Shown here piece after piece: positions 15,984 to 21,166 of a stretch of DNA of 24,285 nt. Numbering within the stretch: the stretch's first letter is position 1; the number at the start of each line of letters is the position of its first letter. A model generated the notes under the pieces. It was not told the origin of the DNA. It worked only from the letters and a program-made list of their open reading frames with translations, and made no database searches. The position numbers and the translations under genes are program-made. Origin of the DNA: an uncultured Eubacteriales bacterium (GTDB lineage Bacteria; Bacillota; Clostridia; UBA1381; UBA9506); the NCBI GenBank assembly GCA_900545185.1, contig UQYH01000022.1, positions 1 through 24,285 of the forward strand, in the 5' to 3' direction.

Positions 15984-16466
15984 ATGAAAATAAAAGAAGC
16001 AAACCGAGCCATTGTATACGGCTTCGGCAAGGATATATTGGAATCTAAGGGCATGCAGCAAACCAAGCAATATGTTCAGCACGGAGACATGAGCGTTTTT
16101 GAACACTCTGTATTGGTAGCCTCACTGTGCGTTGCCATTGCTGCGCGCCTTGGGCTGCGCGTGGATATGCCCTCGCTTGTGCGCGGCGCCCTGCTGCACG
16201 ATTATTTTTTATACGATTGGCACCGGCGTGACCGCTCGCGGCAGCCGCACGCCATTTTTCATGCGGCCTGTGCCCTGACGAATGCGGAGCGTGATTTTGC
16301 TTTAAACGATATTGAACGGAACATGATCCGTGCGCATATGTTCCCCTTGCCGCCTGCCTTGCCGCGCTGCCGCGAAAGCATTATTTTATGCATAGCCGAT
16401 AAAATTTGCGCGGCTGATGAAACAGTTTCGCCCCGTGTCGGCAGGCTGTGCCGTAAATTTAAATAA
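15984..16466 (+). CDS. HD-domain protein (putative metal-dependent phosphohydrolase)
   Basis: This small protein (160 aa) has the HD-superfamily ligand pattern: a His in FEHSVLVA (H41), the HD pair in ALLHDYFLYDWH (H72-D73), further His residues in HAIFHAA and RAHMFPL, and a late Asp in IADKICAADE. Members hydrolyse phosphate bonds of nucleotides or second messengers, but the sequence does not say which. ATG 15984 has GGGAG 11 nt upstream; TTG 15978, 5 nt from the same site, is an alternative giving two extra residues. It is followed after 16 nt by the CmpB-type membrane protein, so the two form an operon. Confidence 0.82.
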   Translation: MKIKEANRAIVYGFGKDILESKGMQQTKQYVQHGDMSVFEHSVLVASLCVAIAARLGLRVDMPSLVRGALLHDYFLYDWHRRDRSRQPHAIFHAACALTNAERDFALNDIERNMIRAHMFPLPPALPRCRESIILCIADKICAADETVSPRVGRLCRKFK

Positions 16467-16482
16467 AAAAGGGTGTTACGCC

Positions 16483-17238
16483 ATGTGGATTCAAACAGTT
16501 GAACAATATTTTTTATGGCTGATGTTTTACAGCATCGTCGGATGGATATACGAAAGTCTGCTGTGCTCGGCTTCGGCGCATCGGTGGATTAACCGCGGCT
16601 TTTTAAACGGGCCGTACTGTCCGATTTACGGCTTTGGCGCGGTTTTGGATATTTTACTGCTGGGACGGATTCAAAACCCTTTGCTTTTGTTTTGCCTCGG
16701 TGCGGTTGTCACCTGCTCGCTGGAATATTTGACCTCTTACCTGATGGAGCTTTTATTTCATGCGCGCTGGTGGGATTATTCCGAACGAAAATTTAATATT
16801 AACGGGCGCGTTTGCTTAATCGGCGCGGTTGTGTTCGGCGCATTTTCGGTTGTGCTCATTTTGGGTATTCATCCGTTTGTTGTGCATTACACCGACCTGC
16901 TGCCGCCCCTTGCTCTGCATCTTTCTGCGGCGATACTGCTTGTGCTGATTGCTGCGGATGCCGGTATTACCATCGGCGGATTCTCCGGCTTTAACAAGCG
17001 TTTGGAGGAGCTTTCTGCCATTTTGGAGCAGGCCGGGGAGGAAATGGCCGACAAGCTGCGTACCACCCATGCCTATAATGCGTTAAACGCCGCATACGAT
17101 TCGTTTGAAAAAAAGATGAATCTGCAGCAGCGGCGTATGCTGGCGGCCTTTCCGCGGCTTAAGTCCACCTCGCACAACCATATGCTGGCCGAGCTGAAAA
17201 ATCGTTTGGCAAGCCGCAAAAACACCGCGCGCAAATAA
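16483..17238 (+). CDS. CmpB-type integral membrane protein (putative ABC transporter permease family)
   Basis: This 251-aa membrane protein matches the family often annotated as putative ABC transporter permease (PF06541-like). It has about five hydrophobic segments, near residues 5-27, 50-62, 66-92, 109-134 and 140-164. The conserved N-terminal pattern is FYSIVGWIYE, then NRGFLNGPYCPIYGFG, EYLTSYLMELLF and WWDYSERKFNINGRVCL. A soluble C-terminal tail of about 80 residues is charged and probably helical. ATG 16483 has AAGGGTG upstream. No ATPase or solute-binding partner is nearby, so transport function is unproven. The link to the HD gene is the only context clue. Confidence 0.82.
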   Translation: MWIQTVEQYFLWLMFYSIVGWIYESLLCSASAHRWINRGFLNGPYCPIYGFGAVLDILLLGRIQNPLLLFCLGAVVTCSLEYLTSYLMELLFHARWWDYSERKFNINGRVCLIGAVVFGAFSVVLILGIHPFVVHYTDLLPPLALHLSAAILLVLIAADAGITIGGFSGFNKRLEELSAILEQAGEEMADKLRTTHAYNALNAAYDSFEKKMNLQQRRMLAAFPRLKSTSHNHMLAELKNRLASRKNTARK

Positions 17239-17264
17239 GCCATGCGGCATAAAAAACACAAAAC

Positions 17265-17332
17265 AAAAAACGCAAAACAAATGACCTACCCTGCATATAG
17301 AAACGGGCGGTTCGATTTGTTTTGCGTTTTTT
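17265..17332. terminator. Long inverted repeat, probable bidirectional terminator
   Basis: Two perfectly complementary 18-nt arms (17265-17282 and 17315-17332), starting AAAAAACGC and ending GCGTTTTTT, enclose a 32-nt loop. A-run and T-run flanks let it act for both the membrane-protein gene (plus) and the sugar-isomerase-like gene (minus), which converge here. The stem is A/T-rich and the loop unusually long for a terminator. Confidence 0.65.
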
Positions 17333-17350
17333 ATGATTCTGTTATGCTTG

Positions 17351-17386
17351 TATTTACGGTTATGTTTATATTTACGGTTATGCTTA
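17351..17386. repeat. Tandem 18-bp repeat, two copies
   Basis: Two adjacent 18-bp units (17351-17368 and 17369-17386), each TATTTACGGTTATG followed by TTTA or CTTA, differ at one base. A degenerate partial unit (GTTATGCTTG) precedes them at 17341-17350. The array abuts the stop codon of the minus-strand gene at 17387. No function is apparent. Confidence 0.8.
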
Positions 17387-18139
17387 TCAGGCGGTGGGGC
17401 AGATATCCGTCACCCACTCCTGCATTAAGGCGCATTCGGATCCAAAATCCTCTACCTTGCAATCGCGGAACAAAAGCGTTCCGCCCTTGGCGCTGGTTTT
17501 CAGCACCTTTAAGTATTGCTGCCATTCGTCCTTGCCCTCAATGATCGGGGTATAGCGCGCGGCGGCGTCTAAATACGAAACATACACAAGCCGTACGAAG
17601 GGTGCCAGCATTTTCAGCTCAAAAATGTTATAAATTAATGATGATGTACGGTTTGGCTGCCAGCTGACAAACACATTTTTGTGTGCCACCAGCTCCATAA
17701 ATCGGGTGGTGCGGATGTAATCCTCCAACACAGAGCCGCGCCGATAGGAAAGGCAAAGCGTTAAGCTGTGTGCTTCGGCTAAGGCCGCCAAATGCTGCAC
17801 TGCATGCGCCAAAGTATCCAGCGCATCGTCCGGGTTTTCACCCGATCCGGACGCAATGGTCAGGCTCACGGTGTCCGTGCCCAAGGCCGCGGCGGTGTCC
17901 AAAATGGCTTCAAACTCGGCATCGCTGCCGCCGCAGATGTCAAAATCCGGGTGGTAGGCCGCAATCGTCAGACCGGCGTTTTCCGAAAGCTTTTTAAGCC
18001 GCGCCGCTTCGGCCGTGTCCCCGTGGCGCAGGTGCCGTTCGCTCCATTCTATCACCGTCAGTTTATTGTCGTGTGCCAAGCGTAATATCATATCAACTGT
18101 CAATTCAAGCAAAGTAACAGATGTCAGTCCCAGTACCAT
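17387..18139 (-). CDS. Sugar phosphate isomerase/epimerase-like TIM-barrel protein, metal site apparently degenerate
   Basis: This 250-aa protein has the outline of the xylose-isomerase-like (AP endonuclease 2) TIM-barrel family: an N-terminal VLGLTSVTL strand, VIEWSERHL, IAAYHPDFDICG and a LGTDTVSLTIASG strand with alternating helices. The positions that usually carry metal ligands look altered. The usual ENH-type strand reads LTLCLSYRRGS, the D-x-x-H region reads VFVSWQPN, the HxKD region reads VYVSYLDAA, and the last Glu strand reads LLFRDCKV. It may bind rather than convert sugars. ATG 18139 is 6 nt after AGAGGAGG; ATG 18145 touches that site. It is monocistronic. Fold assignment is fairly confident, function is not. 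Confidence 0.72.
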   Translation of the reverse strand: MVLGLTSVTLLELTVDMILRLAHDNKLTVIEWSERHLRHGDTAEAARLKKLSENAGLTIAAYHPDFDICGGSDAEFEAILDTAAALGTDTVSLTIASGSGENPDDALDTLAHAVQHLAALAEAHSLTLCLSYRRGSVLEDYIRTTRFMELVAHKNVFVSWQPNRTSSLIYNIFELKMLAPFVRLVYVSYLDAAARYTPIIEGKDEWQQYLKVLKTSAKGGTLLFRDCKVEDFGSECALMQEWVTDICPTA

Positions 18140-18440
18140 TTTCATCCTCCTCTAAACAACAAAACGAATCCGTCTGCCGCAAGGGCAGAATATACCTTAA
18201 TTTAGTTATATTGTACACGATTCCCGCACAACAAGCAAGACGCATATATACCAATCTTTTTTTAATTTCTTTGTGGATTCTATGCAAAGAACGGCCGCAA
18301 CTGTGTCTATTTTGTGAATATTGTTACCAATTTATATCAAAGCAGGCATTAGGGGGCGGTTTAGAGCGGCAAAAATACACGGATTGTGATACCGGATTTT
18401 GGATTTTTCGCAAAAAATTAAAAAAATTTTAAAAATTCTC
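18140..18440. other. Intergenic region, no gene seen
   Basis: This stretch between two divergent transcription units holds the leader and promoter of the sugar-isomerase-like gene (up to 18238), a small hairpin TCTGCC/GGCAGA at 18173-18189 in that leader, and an A/T-rich tract (18411-18438) just upstream of the rpmG -35 that could be an UP element. I see no coding sequence or recognisable RNA in 18240-18410. Confidence 0.6.
18210..18238 (-). promoter_or_regulatory. Candidate SigA promoter of the sugar-isomerase-like gene
   Basis: On the minus strand, TTGCTT (18233-18238), a 17-nt spacer and TACAAT (18210-18215) form a reasonable promoter. The leader to ATG 18139 is about 65 nt and contains a 6-bp hairpin. 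Confidence 0.55.
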
Positions 18441-18469
18441 TTGACGAACGGGCAAACTTATGATATATT
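18441..18469 (+). promoter_or_regulatory. SigA promoter of the rpmG-secE-nusG-rplK-rplA unit
   Basis: TTGACG (18441-18446), a 17-nt spacer and TATATT (18464-18469), the latter preceded by TGA as an extended -10, make a strong promoter. An A/T tract directly upstream (18411-18438) resembles an UP element, as expected for a growth-rate-controlled translation operon. Confidence 0.78.
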
Positions 18470-18495
18470 AAAATGTGCCTACGTGGAAGGTCTTT

Positions 18496-18527
18496 TTTTT
18501 TGTTGTGCAAAAATGCAAGACAAAAAA
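18496..18527 (+). other. Hairpin in the rpmG leader
   Basis: TTTTTTGT (18496-18503) and ACAAAAAA (18520-18527) pair, with an inner TGCA-AAAA-TGCA hairpin and a two-base mismatch between. It occupies the middle of a roughly 80-nt leader and ends 13 nt before the rpmG ribosome site. No terminator T-tract follows the 3' arm. A regulatory role is possible but not shown. Confidence 0.4.
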
Positions 18528-18554
18528 CGGAATATATTCTAGGAGGGGAAACAC

Positions 18555-18704
18555 ATGAGAACAAAAATTACATTGGCGTGTTCCGAATGCAAACAGAGAA
18601 ACTATGATACCATGAAGAACAAGAAGAACGATCCTGACAGACTCGAAATGAATAAGTATTGCAGATTCTGCAAAAAGCACACGACTCATAAGGAAACAAA
18701 ATAA
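18555..18704 (+). CDS. rpmG: 50S ribosomal protein L33 (zinc-binding type)
   Basis: This 49-aa protein of the large ribosomal subunit starts at ATG 18555, after an AGGAGGGG ribosome site (18541-18548). It begins MRTKITLACSEC and has two Cys pairs, C9/C12 and C36/C39, forming the zinc ribbon of the C+ type of L33. The rest is Lys/Arg-rich, as expected for rRNA binding. It is the first gene of the unit and is followed by secE after 104 nt, the usual Firmicutes order. Confidence 0.95.
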   Translation: MRTKITLACSECKQRNYDTMKNKKNDPDRLEMNKYCRFCKKHTTHKETK

Positions 18705-18731
18705 GCAGCCGCAAAAGCTGTTTGCCAGGCG

Positions 18732-18766
18732 GCCGCCCGTCATCTATTGCCATGCAGACGGGGGGC
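18732..18766 (+). other. Hairpin in the rpmG-secE gap
   Basis: CCCGTC (18736-18741) / GACGGG (18757-18762) is extended by GCC/GGC beyond a G-G mismatch, enclosing a 15-nt loop. It has no T-tract. Many Firmicutes carry a tRNA-Trp near this junction; none is present here. The hairpin might be a processing or stability element. Confidence 0.4.
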
Positions 18767-18808
18767 TAACATGATGTGCCGGTGCATGGCGGCGGAATGG
18801 AGAGTATT

Positions 18809-19036
18809 ATGAGCGATACGAATACGAAAAAACCGAACATTTTCGTCAGAGCGGGCAAAGCGATTGCCGAATATTGCCGCGATCTTAAGTCCGAGCTGAA
18901 AAAAGTTGTCTGGCCTACGTTTCAACAGGTTCGCAACAACACCGGCGTGGTTATCACGGCTATTATTTTAGTTGGCGTACTTGTAGCGCTTCTGGATTTT
19001 GGCTTTCAGTCTTTATTCAGCATGCTCCTTAAATAG
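18809..19036 (+). CDS. secE: Preprotein translocase subunit SecE
   Basis: SecE clamps SecY in the SecYEG protein-export channel. The 75-aa protein has a polar N-terminus, the conserved amphipathic segment DLKSELKKVVWPTFQQV and one transmembrane helix (VITAIILVGVLVALLDFGF). This is the short single-helix Gram-positive form. ATG 18809 has GGAG 6 nt upstream; ATG 18797 in frame is less well placed. It is followed by nusG after 63 nt. Confidence 0.95.
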   Translation: MSDTNTKKPNIFVRAGKAIAEYCRDLKSELKKVVWPTFQQVRNNTGVVITAIILVGVLVALLDFGFQSLFSMLLK

Positions 19037-19074
19037 CGCCCTGTAGCGTAAGCGACTCAAAAAAGGAGGCGAAG

Positions 19075-19090
19075 GAAGCGGGATCGTTTC
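19075..19090 (+). promoter_or_regulatory. Hairpin between the nusG Shine-Dalgarno and its start codon
   Basis: GAAGCG (19075-19080) pairs with CGTTTC (19085-19090), one G-U pair, with a GGAT loop. The only strong ribosome site, GGAGG at 19065-19069, lies 30 nt from the ATG at 19100, far beyond normal spacing. Folding this hairpin would cut the effective distance to about 14 nt. No alternative in-frame start exists closer to the ribosome site. Confidence 0.5.
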
Positions 19091-19099
19091 TGCAAGACT

Positions 19100-19618
19100 A
19101 TGGCTGAGACTGCTAAATGGTATGTCATTCATACCTTTTCGGGCTACGAAAAAAAGGTACAGGCAAATATTGAAAAATCGGTCGAAAACCGGAATCTGCA
19201 CGATTTGATTGTGGACATTAAGGTGCCCATGGAAGAGGTTGTGGAAACCAAAGGCGCCGAACAAAAGGTTGTGCAGCGCAAGGTTTTTCCCGGTTATGTA
19301 ATGGTTAAAATGATTATGACGGACGATAGCTGGTACGTTATCCGCAATACGCGCGGCGTAACGGGCTTTGTCGGTCCGGGCTCTAAGCCCGTGCCTCTTT
19401 CGGATGAAGAGGTTTACACCATGGGGATTGAGCGTAAGGTCGTTTCTGTTAACTTTGATGTGGGAACAACCGTGCGCGTTTGCGAAGGTCCGCTGGCGGA
19501 CTTTGTCGGCACCGTGGATGAAATTAATATGGAAAAACAGTCTGTACGCGTGATTGTGTCTATGTTTGGCCGTGAAACACCGGTAGAACTGGACTTTTCA
19601 CAGGTTGAAGTATTATAA
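19100..19618 (+). CDS. nusG: Transcription termination/antitermination factor NusG
   Basis: NusG binds RNA polymerase and links it to Rho or ribosomes, affecting pausing and termination. At 172 aa it has the normal two-domain form. The N-terminal NGN domain includes KWYVIHTFSGYEKKVQANIE, FPGYVMVKMIM and TRGVTGFVG; the C-terminal KOW domain includes GTTVRVCEGPLADFVGTVDEI. ATG 19100 is the only reasonable start, although its ribosome site is distant (see the hairpin at 19075-19090). It lies between secE and rplK, as in most bacteria. Confidence 0.96.
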   Translation: MAETAKWYVIHTFSGYEKKVQANIEKSVENRNLHDLIVDIKVPMEEVVETKGAEQKVVQRKVFPGYVMVKMIMTDDSWYVIRNTRGVTGFVGPGSKPVPLSDEEVYTMGIERKVVSVNFDVGTTVRVCEGPLADFVGTVDEINMEKQSVRVIVSMFGRETPVELDFSQVEVL

Positions 19619-19620
19619 AA

Positions 19621-19685
19621 TTCGCACTTGTGCGAAAAACGTAAAAATACAGCCTTTTGGCTTTATTTACGCAGCGCTTCGCTGC
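19621..19685 (+). other. Three consecutive hairpins between nusG and rplK
   Basis: Hairpin 1 is TTCGCA/TGCGAA with a CTTG loop (19621-19636). Hairpin 2 is CGTAAA/TTTACG (19640-19645, 19666-19671) enclosing AGCC-TTTT-GGCT (19651-19662). Hairpin 3 is GCAGCG/CGCTGC with a CTT loop (19671-19685) and shares one base with hairpin 2. None is followed by a clean T-tract. They lie between the nusG stop and the L1-type motif at 19689-19719 and may be part of the same leader or an RNA-processing site. Confidence 0.55.
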
Positions 19686-19688
19686 GGG

Positions 19689-19719
19689 GTGGGAGAACCT
19701 ATGTGTTCGCCAAAACCAC
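19689..19719 (+). promoter_or_regulatory. L1-binding-site-like leader motif before rplK
   Basis: GTGGGAG (19689-19695) is closed by ACCAC (19715-19719), so GTGG pairs with CCAC. An inner stem GAAC (19695-19698) / GTTC (19705-19708) caps it. The pattern GUGGGAG-stem-ACCAC copies the L1 site of 23S rRNA (helices 76-78). L1 is known to repress translation of the rplK-rplA mRNA by binding such a mimic. The motif ends 10 nt before the rplK ribosome site. Confidence 0.75.
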
Positions 19720-19744
19720 ATTTTGAATGAGGAGGAACTTTACA

Positions 19745-20170
19745 ATGGCTCAAAAAATCACAGGTTACATCAAGCTGCAGATTCCGGCCGGAAAAGCAAC
19801 CCCGGCTCCGCCCGTAGGCCCTGCTCTGGGTCAGCATGGTGTAAACATCGTGCAGTTCACAAAGGAATTTAACGAAAAGACCGCAAAAGACGCCGGCTTA
19901 ATCATTCCGGTTGTTATCACGGTTTACGCAGACCGGTCGTTTAGTTTTATTACAAAAACTCCGCCGGCGGCCGTATTGCTGAAAAAGGCCGCAAAAATCG
20001 AAAGCGGTTCCGGTACGCCCAACAAGACCAAGGTTGCAACCGTATCGAAAGATGCGATTCGCCAGATTGCCGAGCAGAAAATGCCCGACTTAAACGCAGC
20101 AAGCGTTGAAGCCGCCATGAGCATGATTGCCGGTACGGCCAGAAGCATGGGTATTGTTGTTGAGGACTAA
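19745..20170 (+). CDS. rplK: 50S ribosomal protein L11
   Basis: L11 binds 23S rRNA at the GTPase-associated centre. The 141-aa protein has the N-terminal domain pattern ITGYIKLQIPAGKATPAPPVGPALGQ, a linker, and the RNA-binding C-terminal domain (PPAAVLLKKAAKIESGSG, then IRQIAEQKMPDLNA). ATG 19745 lies 9 nt after AGGAGG (19730-19735); an upstream in-frame start at 19727 overlaps that site. It is followed by rplA, with an L1-type motif both before and after this gene. Confidence 0.97.
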   Translation: MAQKITGYIKLQIPAGKATPAPPVGPALGQHGVNIVQFTKEFNEKTAKDAGLIIPVVITVYADRSFSFITKTPPAAVLLKKAAKIESGSGTPNKTKVATVSKDAIRQIAEQKMPDLNAASVEAAMSMIAGTARSMGIVVED

Positions 20171-20185
20171 TTTCGATTGAATGAA

Positions 20186-20214
20186 GTGGGAGAGCGAAAT
20201 GCTTGCAAGACCAC
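20186..20214 (+). promoter_or_regulatory. Second L1-binding-site-like motif, before rplA
   Basis: GTGGGAG (20186-20192), a capping AGC-GAAAT-GCT hairpin (20193-20203) and ACCAC (20210-20214) repeat the architecture found before rplK. GTGG pairs with CCAC, leaving the characteristic asymmetric loop. It lies in the rplK-rplA gap and ends just before the AAGGAGG ribosome site of rplA (20217-20223), so L1 bound here could directly block its own translation. Confidence 0.7.
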
Positions 20215-20230
20215 AGAAGGAGGAAACATA

Positions 20231-20926
20231 ATGTTCAGAGGAAAAAAGTATCAGGATAGTGCAAAACTGGTTGATAAAACCAATTTATATGACCCTGCCG
20301 CGGCTATGGATTTGGTGGTTAAAACCGCTAAGGCTAAGTTTGATGAAACCGTTGAGGTTCACATTAAGCTGGGTGTAGACTCAAGACATGCCGACCAGCA
20401 GGTGCGCGGCGCCATCGTACTGCCGCACGGTACCGGTAAGGTTGCCAGAGTGCTGGTTTTTGCAAAGGGTGACAAGCTGACCGAGGCTGAAAACGCAGGT
20501 GCGGATTTCTTCGGCGGCGATGAATTAATCCCCAGAATCCAAAACGACAACTGGTTTGATTATGATGTTGTTGTTGCAACCCCGGATATGATGGGCGTTG
20601 TCGGCCGTTTAGGTAAGGTTTTAGGCCCCAAGGGCTTAATGCCCAGCCCCAAAGCCGGTACGGTTACCATGGATGTTGCAAAGGCAATTTCCGAAATTAA
20701 ATCCGGTAAAATCGAGTATCGTTTGGATAAAACGAACATCATTCACTGCCCCATCGGTAAGGTATCCTTCGGCCCCGAAAAGCTGAAGGAGAACTTTAAA
20801 GCGCTGCTGGATGCTATTGTAAAGGCAAAGCCGGCCGCTGCAAAGGGTCAATATATTAAGAGCTGTGCCGTTGCTTCAACAATGGGCCCCGGCATCAAAA
20901 TTTCTCAGGCAAAGGTTTTAGACTAA
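20231..20926 (+). CDS. rplA: 50S ribosomal protein L1
   Basis: L1 forms the mobile L1 stalk of the large subunit and also represses its own operon. The 231-aa protein shows typical stretches: RHADQQVRGAIVLPHGTGK, VVATPDMMGVVGRLGKVLGP, KGLMPSPKAGTVT and KAISEIKSGKIEYRLDK. ATG 20231 follows AAGGAGG with 7-nt spacing. The frame extending to 20177 runs through the L1-type motif and is rejected. It is the last gene of the rpmG unit; only 8 nt separate its stop from the -35 of the rplJ promoter. Confidence 0.97.
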   Translation: MFRGKKYQDSAKLVDKTNLYDPAAAMDLVVKTAKAKFDETVEVHIKLGVDSRHADQQVRGAIVLPHGTGKVARVLVFAKGDKLTEAENAGADFFGGDELIPRIQNDNWFDYDVVVATPDMMGVVGRLGKVLGPKGLMPSPKAGTVTMDVAKAISEIKSGKIEYRLDKTNIIHCPIGKVSFGPEKLKENFKALLDAIVKAKPAAAKGQYIKSCAVASTMGPGIKISQAKVLD

Positions 20927-20934
20927 AAATTTGC

Positions 20935-20963
20935 TTGACACGGCCGCATATTTGTGGTATACT
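20935..20963 (+). promoter_or_regulatory. SigA promoter of rplJ-rplL
   Basis: TTGACA (20935-20940), a 17-nt spacer and TATACT (20958-20963) preceded by TGG give a near-consensus extended -10 promoter. No terminator lies between rplA and this promoter, so read-through from upstream would also pass through the L10 leader attenuator. Confidence 0.88.
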
Positions 20964-20969
20964 ATATTT

Positions 20970-21060
20970 GTTAGTTAAATATTTCCGTAGACAGCCGGTT
21001 TCCTTCGGGCTTGATCCCGTTTGGAACTAACGCAATGTGCGCCAGCCGAGGAGAGCATTT
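20970..21060 (+). ncRNA. Ribosomal protein L10 leader
   Basis: The RNA upstream of rplJ matches the L10 leader family. A closing stem GTTAGTT (20970-20976) / AACTAAC (21025-21031) encloses CCGTAGACAGCCGG and the CGGG/CCCG hairpin (21006-21019). The conserved CGCAATGTGCG and GCCAGCCGAGG segments follow. The L10-L7/L12 complex binds this structure and represses rplJL. CCGTAGACAG (20985-20994) can alternatively pair with the loop of the downstream terminator (21085-21094), forming the antiterminator. Confidence 0.85.
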
Positions 21061-21072
21061 TTAAAGCGATGA

Positions 21073-21115
21073 AAAGGCTTTTCTCTGTCTATGGGAAAAG
21101 CCTTTATATTTTTTT
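21073..21115 (+). terminator. Attenuator terminator of the L10 leader
   Basis: AAAGGCTTTTC (21073-21083) and GAAAAGCCTTT (21095-21105) form a perfect 11-bp stem with an 11-nt loop, followed by a T-rich tract to 21115. The loop bases CTGTCTATGG (21085-21094) complement CCGTAGACAG of the leader (one G-U pair), which gives a direct terminator/antiterminator switch. It lies about 50 nt before the rplJ start. Confidence 0.88.
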
Positions 21116-21166
21116 CTGTAGGCCGCTTCGGCTGCCGCAGATGACATAACAAGCGAGGTGAAAATA

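Noticed and set aside
17331..17525. 64-aa minus-strand frame over the tandem repeat
   Set aside because: It overlaps the sugar-isomerase-like gene in another frame, and the repeat-derived tail has no family features.
20177..20230. Upstream start for rplA
   Set aside because: It would translate through the L1-type RNA motif; L1 proteins begin near MFRGKKY, and a strong ribosome site fits ATG 20231.
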